DNA of 64,000 bases from Clostridia bacterium UC5.1-2E3 (lineage in GTDB: Bacteria > Bacillota > Clostridia > Lachnospirales > Lachnospiraceae). The stretch spans positions 36,303-100,302 of the forward strand of contig BBZO01000009.1 in the NCBI GenBank assembly GCA_001304875.1, read 5' to 3'. The notes beneath the pieces are model-generated. The model was given only the letters and a program-made list of their open reading frames with translations. It was not told the origin of the DNA and made no database searches. Each line of letters opens with the position of its first letter. Within the stretch, counting starts at the first letter, position 1. The translations under genes were made by a program, and so were the position numbers. This document shows, piece by piece, positions 1 through 8,853 of this stretch.

Positions 1-2
1 CG

Positions 3-875
3 GACGAGGGCGTGGTGTCCTTCCGCATCCTTGAGAACGGCAGCATCACCAGGTTAAACAGCGCCAACATAAAGGGCATGAGAGGCTGCCATATATCCAC
101 CGATGAGGAGGACAGATATCTGTTCGTGTCCGGCTACCACGACGGCAAGGCCACGGTCATGCGCTTAAAGCCCGACGGCTCCGTGGGACGCATCGCCGAC
201 GGCGTGTTCCACAAGGGACTGGGCAGCGTGGCGGAGCGGAATTTCAGACCCCACGTGAGCTGCACCAGGAGGACGCCGGACGGGAAGTTCATCATGGTGG
301 CGGACCTGGGAATCGACCAGATCAAGATTTATAAATTTGACGATGAGCACGGAGGGCTTACGCTGGTGGATGCCCTGCGCTGCGAGCTGGAGAGCGCGCC
401 CAGGCATTTCTTTTTCAGCAAAGACGGCCGCTTCATCTATCTGATGTACGAGCTTAAGAATGTCATCGACGTATTCACCTACGAGACCGGCGAGCGGTCG
501 CCGAAGATCGAGAAGATCCAGACCGTCTCCACCACCGGCGAGGAGTGTCTGACACAGCTCACCTCCGCCTGCGCCATGAGGATGTCGCCGGACGAGAAGT
601 TCCTGTTCTGCAGCAACGCGGGGGACAACACCCTGAGCATGTACGAGCGGGATCCGGATACCGGGCTTCTGACGCAGCAGTTCTGTCTGCCGGTCAGCGG
701 CGACTATCCGAAGGACATTGCGATTTTCCCGGATCAGAAGCATGTGGCGTCCATCAACCATGAGAGCGGCAGCATCTCGTTCTTCAAGATCGACTACGAG
801 CAGGGGCTTCTGATCATGAGCAGCCGCAGCATCCGCGTCAACGAGCCCAACTGCTGCGCGATTGTGGAGATCTGA
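3..875 (+). CDS. Lactonase, seven-bladed beta-propeller family (5' end outside window)
   Basis: The open frame already runs at the first in-frame codon, so the N-terminus lies upstream of the window. About 290 C-terminal residues are visible. They show repeated propeller-blade segments of the type SPDEKFLFCSNAGDNTL and RTPDGKFIMVADLG, typical of the lactonase/6-phosphogluconolactonase family PF10282. Known members open sugar lactones such as 6-phosphogluconolactone in the cytosol, but the substrate cannot be read from this fragment. The gene ends about 30 bases before aroC and the two probably share a transcript. Confidence 0.85.
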   Translation, partial: DEGVVSFRILENGSITRLNSANIKGMRGCHISTDEEDRYLFVSGYHDGKATVMRLKPDGSVGRIADGVFHKGLGSVAERNFRPHVSCTRRTPDGKFIMVADLGIDQIKIYKFDDEHGGLTLVDALRCELESAPRHFFFSKDGRFIYLMYELKNVIDVFTYETGERSPKIEKIQTVSTTGEECLTQLTSACAMRMSPDEKFLFCSNAGDNTLSMYERDPDTGLLTQQFCLPVSGDYPKDIAIFPDQKHVASINHESGSISFFKIDYEQGLLIMSSRSIRVNEPNCCAIVEI

Positions 876-906
876 CGGGGCAGATTATTTAAGGAGATAG
901 AATTAT

Positions 907-2011
907 ATGGCAGGATCATCATTGGGAACCATTTTCCGGATGACCACCTGGGGGGAGTCCCACGGCAAGGGCGTAGGCGTCGTACTGGACGGCTGTCCTG
1001 CGGGGCTTCCTCTTTGCGAGAGGGACATCCAGAGCTTTTTGGACAGGCGGAAACCGGGGCAGAGCCGGTTTACCACGCAGAGAAGCGAGGGGGACGAGGT
1101 GGAGATTCTTTCCGGCGTGTTTGAGGGCAGAACCACGGGCACGCCGATTTCCATGCTTGTGAGAAATACGGACCAGAGGTCCAGGGATTACGGCGAGATC
1201 GCGTACAGCTACCGGCCCGGACACGCTGATTTCACCTTCGATGAGAAATACGGGTTCCGGGATTACCGCGGCGGCGGGCGTTCCTCCGGCCGTGAGACCA
1301 TCGGACGGGTGGCGGCGGGAGCCGTGGCCGTGAAGATACTGGAGAGTCTGGGCGTGCGTGTGGCCGCCTACGCGAAGGAGATCGGCGGCATCGCGGTGGA
1401 CCCGGAGCGGTTCGATCTGCGCGAGCGGGACAACAACCGGCTCTACATGCCGGATAAGGAGGCTGCGGTCCGGGCTGAGGCGCTTCTGGATGAGCAGATG
1501 GCGCGAAAGGACTCCGTGGGAGGCGTCGTGGAGTGCATCGTGGACGGGCTTCCGGCGGGCATCGGGGAGCCGGTGTTTGAAAAGCTGAGCGCCAACCTGG
1601 CGAAGGCGGTCTGCTCCATCGGAGCCGTGAAGGGCTTTGAGATCGGGGGACGGCTTCGCGGCGGCCCGGGCATCCGGCAGCACCAACAACGACCCGTTCC
1701 GCGCGGTGGATGGAAGAGTCGTCAAGACCTCCAACCATGCGGGCGGCATTCTGGGCGGCATCAGCGACGGGAGCAGGATCGTCCTGCGGGCGGCGTTTAA
1801 GCCCACCCCGTCCATCGCGTCGGTGCAGCAGACGGTCAACAGCGGGAGCGCGGAGAACATGGACTTAAGCATCCGGGGCCGTCACGACCCCATCATTGTG
1901 CCACGCGCCGTGGTTGTGGTGGAATCCATGGTTGCATTTGAAGCCGTGGATATGTTATTTATAAATATGACATCCCAGCTGGAGCGGATTCAGAAATTTT
2001 ACAGAGAATAG
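907..2011 (+). CDS. aroC: Chorismate synthase (frame broken once)
   Basis: Converts 5-enolpyruvylshikimate-3-phosphate to chorismate, the last shared step of aromatic amino acid synthesis, using reduced FMN. The N-terminus [16 protein letters not shown] is the family signature, and [29 protein letters not shown] follows in two blocks of the family core. The frame opened at 907 runs out in a nonsense tail, while [19 protein letters not shown] continues one base further on. Reading four instead of five G at 1645-1649 restores a protein of about 367 residues, the normal length. This is one of the few insertions in the window. An AAGGAGAT site precedes the ATG. The gene is probably functional, with the break a sequencing error. 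Confidence 0.93.
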
Positions 2012-2021
2012 GAGAGAGAAT

Positions 2022-2461
2022 ATGAAGATTGCAATGGGAAACGATCATTCGGCCATCGAGCTTAAGAATATTATCAAGGAATTTGTGGAAAGTAAGGGAT
2101 ATGAAGTCATCGATTTCGGCACCAACACCCCGGAGAGCTGCGATTACCCGGTGTTCGGCGAGAAGGTGGGCCGTGCGGTGGCGTCCGGCGAGGCGGATCT
2201 GGCATCGTGATCTGCGGCACCGGCGTGGGCATCTCCCTGGCGGCCAACAAAGTGAAGGGCATCCGCGCCTGCGTGTGCAGCGAGCCCTACACTGCGAAGC
2301 TTTCCAAAATGCACAACAATTCCAACGTGCTGGCCTTCGGCGCCCGCGTGGTCGGCAGCGAGATGGCGAAGATGATCACAGAAGAGTGGCTGGATGCGAA
2401 GTACGAGGGCGGAAGGCACCAGCGCCGTGTGGACATGCTGATGGAGATCGAGAACAGATAA
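2022..2461 (+). CDS. rpiB: Ribose-5-phosphate isomerase B (frame broken once)
   Basis: RpiB/LacA/LacB-family sugar-phosphate isomerase, interconverting ribose 5-phosphate and ribulose 5-phosphate. The N-terminus MKIAMGNDHSAIELKN carries the phosphate-binding and catalytic Asp/His region. The second part, starting near 2207 in another frame, carries CGTGVGISLAANK with the catalytic Cys and the GTGxG loop. One G missing at 2201-2202 (expected DLGIVICGTG) explains the shift; the corrected protein has about 146 residues, normal for the family. It follows aroC by 10 bases and is probably co-transcribed with it. Confidence 0.92.
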
Positions 2462-2488
2462 CGGAAAAGACGGACAGAAAGGATTTTT

Positions 2489-3397
2489 ATGGATTTGGAA
2501 TTTAAACCGCTGGAGGCGGAGGATATCGGCAGACTGACAAAGTTTTTCGGACTGAGGCCCAACCGGACCTGCGACAGCGTAGTGCTCGACAGCTTCCTGT
2601 GGAGAGAATATTACAATGTGCGTTTTGCCATTGTGGACGATAAGGCGGCCCTGTTCCGGCTGACGGACGACGCGGTGGAGTACGCGGCCATGCCCATGTG
2701 CCGGGAGGAGGACCTTCCGTATTATGTAAATCTGCTGAAAGAGTATTTCAATAAAAAGCTGGGGCGGCCGCTGCAGTTTTTCCTGGCGGACGAGGAGGCG
2801 GTGAAGTTCCTCAATCTCCCGCCGGAGGAGTTCGTGGTGGAGGAGCTGCCGGACGCGAAGGATTATCTATACAGCGCGGAGTCCCTGCGGACGCTGGCGG
2901 GAAAGAAGCTTCACAAAAAGAAGAATCATCTCAACAATTTCTGCAGAAACTATGAGGGACGATACGAGTACAGGAGGCTCTGCTGCTCCGACCGCCACGA
3001 CGTGTGGAATTTCCTGGTGGACTGGCGGGAGAAGAAGGGCGAGGATGTGGAGCAGCATCTGGACTACGAGGTGCGCGGCATCCACGAGATTTTAAAGAAC
3101 TGCTCGGAGCTCTATGTGAAGATGGGTGGCATCTACATTGACGGAAAGATGGAGGCATTCAGCATTGGCACCTACAATGAGCTGGAGAAAATGGCCATCA
3201 TCCACATCGAGAAGGCCAACCCGGACATCCAGGGACTCTACCAGGCCATCAACCAGATGTTCCTTGTCAATGAGTTTCCGGAGGCAGAGCTGGTAAACCG
3301 CGAGGACGATCTGGGGCTGGAGGGCCTGCGCCACGCGAAGATGTCCTACTACCCCATTGATTTTGCCAGAAAGTACAGAATCAGACAGAGGTTTTAA
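2489..3397 (+). CDS. DUF2156 (phosphatidylglycerol lysyltransferase C-terminal fold) protein
   Basis: The 302-residue protein begins MDLEFKPLEAEDIGRL and contains the tandem GNAT-like fold of DUF2156, the catalytic half of MprF-type aminoacyl transferases. No transmembrane flippase half is present, so it is a soluble stand-alone version whose acceptor is unknown. The segment IHIEKANPDIQGLYQAINQMF and the following NREDDLGLEGLRHAK are the recognisable parts of the family. It lies 28 bases after rpiB, and its stop is immediately followed by the next start, suggesting translational coupling. Confidence 0.82.
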   Translation: MDLEFKPLEAEDIGRLTKFFGLRPNRTCDSVVLDSFLWREYYNVRFAIVDDKAALFRLTDDAVEYAAMPMCREEDLPYYVNLLKEYFNKKLGRPLQFFLADEEAVKFLNLPPEEFVVEELPDAKDYLYSAESLRTLAGKKLHKKKNHLNNFCRNYEGRYEYRRLCCSDRHDVWNFLVDWREKKGEDVEQHLDYEVRGIHEILKNCSELYVKMGGIYIDGKMEAFSIGTYNELEKMAIIHIEKANPDIQGLYQAINQMFLVNEFPEAELVNREDDLGLEGLRHAKMSYYPIDFARKYRIRQRF

Positions 3398-3399
3398 AT

Positions 3400-4683
3400 A
3401 TGAATACGAATGCATGTGTGCGTTACCTGCCGGACGGGGAGAAGAACCGGACCAGAGAGCTCTGGACGGAGGCGTTTCCGGAGGACTCCCGGCAGTTTCT
3501 TGACTACTATTACAGCGAGAAGATGAGGGACAACCGGGTGCTGGTGAAGGAGGAGGACGGGCGGATCGTCTCCATGCTCCACCGTAACCCCTACCGCATG
3601 GCGGTCGGGGACCGGGAGGAGGACATCGACTACATTGTGGCGGTGGCCACTGCCGCCGACAGCAGGCACCGCGGGCACATGCGGGATCTTTTGGGGCGGA
3701 TGCTCCGCGACATGTACGCGGAGCAGATGCCCTTTACTTTTCTGATGCCTGCGGATGAGGCGATTTATCGTCCGTTCCAGTTCGCCTTTATCTGCGACCA
3801 GGAGAGCTGGGAGGAAAGTGAGGAGCTGTCCGTGTGCGCTGCGGATGGGAAAGCCGGTGAGGCCGGACGGATCCGGGAGCAGGCGGGCACGCGGACGGCG
3901 GATTCTGCGGGCGGTGTGCCCCAGACAGGGCTTTCGCAGATGGGGGATTCGCAGATTGTACGTGTGAAGGTGCGCGGGGATAACGATGTGCGGGAGGCTG
4001 CGCGGTACATGAATGAGTGGCTGCGCGGGCGCTATCAGGTGTATTGTCTCCGGGATCGGGAGTATGTGGAGCGGCTGGTGAAGGAGCTGGAGAGTGAAAA
4101 CGGATTCCTGGAAATGCTGGTGGAGACTGCCGCGCAGACCGGCTCCGCGCACCTGGCCGGCCTTAAGGCGGTCTGGGGCCTGGAAAAGCAGGAGCAGCGT
4201 CTTCTGATGACCGATGAAAGCTTAAGCCGCAGACGGGAACCGGAGAAGCTGAAGCCGTCCATCATGGCGCGCATCGCGTATCTTCCGGGATTTCTGGCGC
4301 CGGTGAGGCTCGACCCCGCCTGCGGGGAGGCAGAGCTGCAGATCTATCTTAAAGTGGAGGATCCCATGATCCCGGAGAATAACGGGAGCTTTCTGTGGAC
4401 CGTGGGAGCGGACGGCTCGCGGCTGGAACTGCTGGAATCGGAGATCGGGCCGGGTGAGGGACCGGAAATTCTGGCGGCGGCAGACGTATCTGCCGGGGCG
4501 GCTCGGAAACGGCTATCGGACCGCGGTGTGCGTCTCACAGACGATTCGCATGGGGTTCTCGAGATTTCTATTCAGAACCTGGCCCAGTGGATCTTCGGCT
4601 ACGGCCCTGCCGCGGCAAAATACCGCGCGCAGTTCCCGCAGATCAGAACCTGGGAGGGCGTTTTCATCGACGAGGTGGTTTAG
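3400..4683 (+). CDS. Eis-like GNAT acetyltransferase with sterol-carrier-like C-terminus
   Basis: 427 residues. The first 150 residues are a GNAT domain with the acetyl-CoA loop region IVAVATAADSRHRGHMRDLL (the usual R/QxxGxG is RHRGHM here). A second GNAT-like part and a C-terminal SCP2-like domain ending in the family's typical GYGPAAAKYRAQFPQIRT follow, which is the Eis layout. Eis-type enzymes acetylate amines such as aminoglycosides or polyamines; the substrate here is unknown. The stretch around residues 145-185 is low in complexity and likely a linker. The gene starts two bases after the DUF2156 stop. Confidence 0.8.
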   Translation: MNTNACVRYLPDGEKNRTRELWTEAFPEDSRQFLDYYYSEKMRDNRVLVKEEDGRIVSMLHRNPYRMAVGDREEDIDYIVAVATAADSRHRGHMRDLLGRMLRDMYAEQMPFTFLMPADEAIYRPFQFAFICDQESWEESEELSVCAADGKAGEAGRIREQAGTRTADSAGGVPQTGLSQMGDSQIVRVKVRGDNDVREAARYMNEWLRGRYQVYCLRDREYVERLVKELESENGFLEMLVETAAQTGSAHLAGLKAVWGLEKQEQRLLMTDESLSRRREPEKLKPSIMARIAYLPGFLAPVRLDPACGEAELQIYLKVEDPMIPENNGSFLWTVGADGSRLELLESEIGPGEGPEILAAADVSAGAARKRLSDRGVRLTDDSHGVLEISIQNLAQWIFGYGPAAAKYRAQFPQIRTWEGVFIDEVV

Positions 4684-4716
4684 TCTGATAATTTAGCGAC
4701 AATTAATTGATTTTTC

Positions 4717-4746
4717 TTGCATCGAGACCTCCTGCCATAGTATAAT
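4717..4746 (+). promoter_or_regulatory. Sigma-A promoter for the PRTase-like gene
   Basis: TTGCAT at 4717-4722 and a perfect TATAAT at 4741-4746 are separated by 18 bases. The ATG of the downstream gene lies about 50 bases on, behind AAGGAGGAGG. Confidence 0.75.
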
Positions 4747-4796
4747 AAGAAAAAGTACGTTTTTCGCTCACCCGGAAAATGTAAGGAGGAGGTTCT

Positions 4797-5435
4797 ATGG
4801 ATAACAGGATCATCAAAATCAGAGCAAAAGGCAGCAGCATTCCGCTGAAAGTTATTCCCGGTCACTTTGCAACCAACCACTCCCATATCAACTACTACAT
4901 TGATATGACTACTTTGAAAACGAGACTGAGCGAGGCCCAGGAGGTGGCGCGTTCCCTGGTGGGCCTCTACGTGAACAATACCATTGTGGACACCATCGTG
5001 TGCCTGGAGGGCACGGAGATCATCGGCGCATTCTTCGCCGAGGAGCTGACGAGAGCCGGCTTCATGTCCAGAAACGCGCACCAGACGATCTACATCGTCA
5101 CCCCGGAATTTAACAGCAACAGCCAGATGATTTTCCGGGAGAACATACAGCCCATGGTCACGGGCAAGAACGTGATTCTTCTGATGGCGTCCATCACCAC
5201 GGGACTGACCATCAACAAGGGGCTGGAGTGCATCCAGTATTACGGCGGCATTCTGCAGGGCGTGTCCGCGATTTTCAGCGCGGTGAAGGAGGTAAACGGC
5301 ATCCCGATCAACTCCGTCTACACGAAGGAGGATCTGCCGGATTACGAGAGCTTCGACTACAGAAACTGCCCGTACTGCAGGCAGAGCATGAAGCTGGATG
5401 CGCTGGTGAACAGCTACGGCTACATGCAGCTTTGA
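4797..5435 (+). CDS. Phosphoribosyltransferase-like protein (orotate PRTase-like), atypical PRPP loop
   Basis: 212 residues with the type I phosphoribosyltransferase fold. Segment TIVCLEGTEIIGAFFAEEL occupies the place of the substrate-side strand and loop, and NVILLMASITTGLTINKG that of the PRPP-binding loop. In active enzymes that loop carries two acidic residues before the TTG; here Met-Ala stands in their place. The C-terminus adds CPYC, a possible metal site or redox pair. Such proteins are often labelled orotate PRTase, but the changed loop makes a binding or regulatory role as likely as catalysis. It has its own promoter at 4717-4746 and precedes the sirtuin gene by 30 bases. Confidence 0.75.
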   Translation: MDNRIIKIRAKGSSIPLKVIPGHFATNHSHINYYIDMTTLKTRLSEAQEVARSLVGLYVNNTIVDTIVCLEGTEIIGAFFAEELTRAGFMSRNAHQTIYIVTPEFNSNSQMIFRENIQPMVTGKNVILLMASITTGLTINKGLECIQYYGGILQGVSAIFSAVKEVNGIPINSVYTKEDLPDYESFDYRNCPYCRQSMKLDALVNSYGYMQL

Positions 5436-5464
5436 CAGACAGATGAAAGGGGGAGCTAACTCCC

Positions 5465-6184
5465 ATGGACGCATTGGAACAGCTGAAACAGTGGATTGAC
5501 GGGTGCAGCCGGATCGTATTTTTCGGAGGCGCCGGCGTCTCCACGGAGAGCAATATCCCGGATTTCCGCAGCACGGACGGGCTTTACAATCAGCAGTACG
5601 ACTACCCGCCGGAGACGATTTTAAGCCACACGTTCTATGTGAGAAAGACGGAGGAATTTTACCGGTTCTACCGCAATAAGATGCTCTTTCCCGACGCGAA
5701 GCCGAACAAGGCCCATCTGGCCCTGGCGAAGCTGGAGGCGCAGGGGAAATTAAAGGCGGTCATCACCCAGAACATCGACGGCCTCCACCAGGCGGCCGGG
5801 AGCCGGGAGGTGCTGGAGCTTCACGGCAGCGTGCACCGCAACTACTGCACGAGGTGCGGGAAGTTCTACAGCCTGGAGGACATTTTAAAGACGGAGGGCG
5901 TTCCCCGGTGTTCGTGCGGCGGCGTCATCAAGCCGGACGTGGTGCTATACGAGGAGGGGCTGGACCAGAGCATTTTAAGCCGGTCGGTCCGCCATATTTC
6001 CGAGGCGGACATGCTCATCATCGGCGGCACGTCGCTGACCGTTTACCCGGCGGCGGGGCTCATCGATTACTACCGCGGCGATAAGCTGGTGCTCATCAAC
6101 AAGGCGGTGACGCCCAGGGACGGGCAGGCCAGCCTGGTGATCAGCGGCAGCATCGGAGAGGTGCTGGACGCCGTGACGGCGTAA
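5465..6184 (+). CDS. cobB: NAD-dependent protein deacylase (sirtuin)
   Basis: Removes acyl groups from lysines using NAD. All sirtuin marks are in place: GAGVSTESNIPDFRS (residues 22-36) for NAD binding, TQNIDGLHQ around residue 102, ELHGS with the catalytic His near residue 120, and a Zn-ribbon with paired cysteines YCTRC and CSC. KPDVVLYEE follows, consistent with a class U/III bacterial enzyme. At 239 residues it is full length. The ATG follows a GGGGGAGC site. The gene shares a transcript direction with the PRTase-like gene and ends before a hairpin at 6285-6322. Confidence 0.94.
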   Translation: MDALEQLKQWIDGCSRIVFFGGAGVSTESNIPDFRSTDGLYNQQYDYPPETILSHTFYVRKTEEFYRFYRNKMLFPDAKPNKAHLALAKLEAQGKLKAVITQNIDGLHQAAGSREVLELHGSVHRNYCTRCGKFYSLEDILKTEGVPRCSCGGVIKPDVVLYEEGLDQSILSRSVRHISEADMLIIGGTSLTVYPAAGLIDYYRGDKLVLINKAVTPRDGQASLVISGSIGEVLDAVTA

Positions 6185-6284
6185 GGCGCGCGGTGACGGA
6201 GCGTGCGGAAGATGCAGCGTGCGAAAAAACGGGCACATGGATCAGAATATCCGGAGAAAAAATAAGAAATAAAAATCATAAAAC

Positions 6285-6322
6285 AAAAAGGTGCTTCGCA
6301 TTCCGCGTGCGGGCACCTTTTT
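6285..6322 (+). terminator. Rho-independent terminator after cobB
   Basis: AAAAAGGTGC at 6285-6294 pairs exactly with GCACCTTTTT at 6313-6322, with an inner CGCA/TGCG pairing. The A-run on one side and T-run on the other mean that it could work in both directions. Confidence 0.8.
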
Positions 6323-6353
6323 CCGGGGAAAACGCCGGAGATGGGAGAGAAAA

Positions 6354-6536
6354 ATGGTATATGAGCTGGGAGATATCGTGAAGCTGAAAAAGCCGCACCC
6401 CTGCGGGAGCTACGAGTGGGAGGTGCTGCGGGTGGGGGCGGATTTCCGCCTGAAGTGCACAGGCTGCGGCCACCAGGTGATGATGGCCCGGACGCTGGTG
6501 GAGAAAAACACCAGAGGCATCCGAAAACCTTCATAA
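6354..6536 (+). CDS. DUF951 family protein
   Basis: A 60-residue protein starting MVYELGDIVKLKKPHPCGS, characteristic of DUF951, with CTGCGHQVMMAR near the middle. The three cysteines suggest metal binding. The function is unknown; it is a very common small protein of Firmicutes. The frame is open further upstream, but only the ATG at 6354 has a site (GGGAGAGA) at proper distance and gives the family N-terminus. In many relatives it lies near rpsF, as here. Confidence 0.9.
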   Translation: MVYELGDIVKLKKPHPCGSYEWEVLRVGADFRLKCTGCGHQVMMARTLVEKNTRGIRKPS

Positions 6537-6552
6537 TTTTGGGAAAAAGGAC

Positions 6553-6581
6553 TTGCTTTTGCTGGCTCGATCTGATAGAAT
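6553..6581 (+). promoter_or_regulatory. Promoter of the rpsF-ssb-rpsR operon
   Basis: TTGCTT at 6553-6558, a 17-base spacer and TAGAAT at 6576-6581. Transcription would start near 6588, leaving a leader of about 75 bases before rpsF. Confidence 0.75.
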
Positions 6582-6610
6582 GAGTATTCGTGATATATTA
6601 TTATTCCTTA

Positions 6611-6632
6611 CTCCCCGGACTGAAACGGGGGG
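6611..6632 (+). promoter_or_regulatory. Candidate rpsF leader hairpin
   Basis: CCCCG at 6613-6617 pairs with CGGGG at 6626-6630 just upstream of the rpsF ribosome binding site. S6:S18-responsive leaders are known in front of rpsF in many bacteria, but I cannot confirm the consensus here; the call rests on position and the small stem. Confidence 0.3.
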
Positions 6633-6661
6633 TCAGAGACCACAAGGAGGTAAAAGAGAGC

Positions 6662-6949
6662 ATGAACAAGTACGAGTTAGCAGTTGTTCTCAGCATGAAG
6701 CTCGAAGATGAGGAGAGAGCAGATGCCATCGAAAAAGTAAAAGGATACATTACTCGTTTCGGCGGCACTGTAACCAACGTTGATGAATGGGGTAAGAAGA
6801 GATTAGCTTACGAGATTCAGAAAATGAAAGAGGGATTCTACTACTTCATCCAGTTCGAGTCTGATTCCGTATGCCCGAACGAAGTGGAAGCACATGTTCG
6901 CATCATGGAGCCGGTTATCAGATATTTATGCGTGAAACAGGAAGCATAA
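6662..6949 (+). CDS. rpsF: Small ribosomal subunit protein bS6
   Basis: 95 residues beginning MNKYELAVVLSMKLEDEER, with GGTVTNVDEWGKKRLAYEI and the conserved FYYFIQFES strand of bS6. It binds the central domain of 16S rRNA together with bS18. The frame is open upstream to about 6590, but AAGGAGG directly before 6662 and the family N-terminus fix the start. It is the first gene of rpsF-ssb-rpsR. Confidence 0.97.
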   Translation: MNKYELAVVLSMKLEDEERADAIEKVKGYITRFGGTVTNVDEWGKKRLAYEIQKMKEGFYYFIQFESDSVCPNEVEAHVRIMEPVIRYLCVKQEA

Positions 6950-6982
6950 GAACTATCGCAAGTATAGAGAAAGAGTGATCGT

Positions 6983-7452
6983 ATGAATAGAGTTATTCTG
7001 ATGGGCAGACTGACCAGAGACCCCGAAGTGAGATATTCCCAGGCGAGCGCGCCATGGCCATTGCGAGGTACACCCTCGCGGTTGACCGCAGAGGCCGCAG
7101 AAGCCAGAGCCAGGACGGAAGCGAGCAGACCGCAGATTTCATTCCCTGCGTTGCATTTGACAGGGCGGGAGAGTTCGCGGAGCGGTATTTCCGCCAGGGC
7201 ATGAGAGTGCTCATTTCCGGAAGGATTCAGACGGGCAGCTACACCAACAAAGACGGTCAGAGAGTCTACACGACAGAGGTCATCGTGGACGATCAGGAAT
7301 TTGCGGACAGCAAGGGGGCCAGTGACGGCGGCTACAACAATGGCGGCGGTTACCAGCCGGCACCGCAGAGACCCGCTCCGACCAGTGCGATCGGCGACGG
7401 ATTTATGAACATTCCCGATGGAGTCGAGGACGAGGGACTTCCATTTAACTAA
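6983..7452 (+). CDS. ssb: Single-stranded DNA-binding protein (frame broken once)
   Basis: Coats single-stranded DNA in replication and repair. [20 protein letters not shown] is the SSB start; [14 protein letters not shown] onwards lies in another frame. One G missing at 7042-7043 (expected [10 protein letters not shown]) joins them. The OB-fold occupies residues 1-105; a Gly/Asn/Pro-rich linker follows and the protein ends DEGLPFN, the acidic-hydrophobic tip that recruits partner proteins. The corrected length of about 156 residues is normal. A break in an essential gene between two intact ribosomal genes points to sequencing error. Confidence 0.95.
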
Positions 7453-7475
7453 GTTTAGAAAAGGAGGCAGCACCA

Positions 7476-7742
7476 ATGGCATTCAATAAAGGTGATAAGG
7501 CTGACGCTTCTAAGGTAAGGAGAGGCGGCATCCGCAGAAGAAAAAAAGTATGTGTGTTCTGTGGAGAGAAGAACGGAACGATCGATTATAAAGACACGAA
7601 CAAGTTAAAGAGATACGTATCTGAGAGAGGAAAAATCCTTCCCAGAAGAATCACCGGCAACTGCGCAAAGCACCAGAGAGCTCTGACTGTTGCGATCAAG
7701 AGAGCCCGTCACGTGGCACTCATGCCGTATACGATGGATTAA
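7476..7742 (+). CDS. rpsR: Small ribosomal subunit protein bS18
   Basis: 88 residues, basic, with [21 protein letters not shown] and [18 protein letters not shown], the bS18 core that binds 16S rRNA beside bS6. Cysteines of CVFC and the later NCAKH suggest the zinc-binding form. AAAAGGAGG precedes the ATG. It is the last gene of the operon and is followed by a strong terminator. Confidence 0.97.
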   Translation: MAFNKGDKADASKVRRGGIRRRKKVCVFCGEKNGTIDYKDTNKLKRYVSERGKILPRRITGNCAKHQRALTVAIKRARHVALMPYTMD

Positions 7743-7752
7743 TGAATCAAGG

Positions 7753-7782
7753 TACCCCGGCCGAATTGGCCGGGGTATTTTT
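7753..7782 (+). terminator. Terminator of rpsF-ssb-rpsR
   Basis: TACCCCGGCC at 7753-7762, loop GAATT, then GGCCGGGGTA at 7768-7777 and five T. The stem is perfect over 10 base pairs. Confidence 0.92.
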
Positions 7783-7899
7783 GTGGGACAGGAAAGATCA
7801 CTGAAATGCAAAAAAGCTGGAAAAATAAAAGTTTCTGCATTTGAGTGCATAAACCTGCATAAAAACAGAGCTTATGCTATTAAAAAGGAGGAGTGGAAA

Positions 7900-8740
7900 A
7901 TGATCGATTCCCATAAACTCAAAAAAGAAATCTTTATCTGGATAAACTGATTGCTTTTTAGGATACGGAACCTGTGAAAATTGTTACCGGTATCCGCTGG
8001 TGCCGCATTGGGAGGATGCGGTTAATTCCTTCCGCGTAGATTTTAACTGTGACATCTATATTACAGGCTCTAATGCGTATTTACTTTCATCCGAATATTC
8101 CACATATCTGTCCGGCAGATCTGTGGAGATAAAAATGCTCCCGCTTTCGTTTCGTGAGTTCCTGCCATTTTACGATTTTGAAATCAGGGAAACGAAGAGC
8201 GCGCTGGGCGGAGTGCGCGGGATTGCCGACGTGGGACTTGACCAGGAAAAGGCCATGGTTCTGCTGGATGGAATCTTATTTCTTTTGTGATATCAAATGA
8301 TTTGATGTCAAGGGGAAAGAGTATCTGAGAGCACTCGGAAAATATTATATTGTGGATATTGGTCTGAGAAACTTTCTCCTGGGATTTCGCAATCGTGACA
8401 GCGGTCATGCCATAGAAAATGTGGTTTACTTTGAACTTCTGCGCCGGGGATATGATGTTGCCATCGGTAAGGCAGACAACAGAGAGGTCGATTTGTCGCA
8501 ACAAAATGGATGACAGGCTGTATGTGCAGGTCACAGAATCTATGGTCAGTGAGGATACACGCCGCAGGGAACTGGCTCCGCTGCAGAAAATCAGCGACAA
8601 CTATGAGAAAATTGTACTGTCTCTGGAACCGGGGCTGGACTCTTCCTATGAAGGAATTAAGTCCATCAGCCTTATTAGCTGGCTTGTTGGGGGAAGAGAT
8701 CAGAAGCACCTAAAAAAGAAAAAGTATTTGCATTTGTGAG
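7900..8740 (+). pseudogene. Remnant of an AAA/DUF4143-type ATPase
   Basis: Pieces of one ATPase can be followed through several frames: YLDKL...EPVKIVTGIR near 7935-7995; HWEDAVNSF and DIYITGSNAYLLSSEYSTYLSGR to SFREFLPF at 8000-8190; then VKGKEYLRALGKYYIVDIGLRNFLLG and NRDSGHAIENVVYFELLRRGYDVAIGK to 8490; and MDDRLYVQVTESM to the end. After TGIR the Walker A and Walker B segments are missing, and part of the middle is lost, so the gene cannot be rescued by single-base changes. Intact relatives are stand-alone ATPases of uncertain role. GC content is lower than in the neighbours. Confidence 0.75.
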
Positions 8741-8755
8741 AAATCTGTATATAAT
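8728..8755 (+). promoter_or_regulatory. Promoter of rho
   Basis: TTGCAT at 8728-8733, 16 bases, then TATAAT at 8750-8755. The predicted leader before rho is about 90 bases. Confidence 0.7.
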
Positions 8756-8853
8756 TAGAGTATACATAATAAACACTCTATTCTGAGTTCTTTACAAATC
8801 CCCCAAGACAAAAGCAATAAAGAGATTGGACAAAATTATAAGGAGAGTAATAC

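Noticed and set aside
919..1872. Long minus-strand frame opposite aroC
   Set aside because: It is a shadow of the GC-rich codons of aroC; no ribosome binding site and no recognisable protein. The same holds for the long minus frames at 3394-4152, 12751-13584, 33642-34823, 43971-44789, 45004-45981 and 50517-51665.
5465..6184. Sirtuin as part of a defence system
   Set aside because: All canonical sirtuin motifs and the Zn-ribbon are present and the neighbours are housekeeping genes, so an ordinary deacylase is the better reading.
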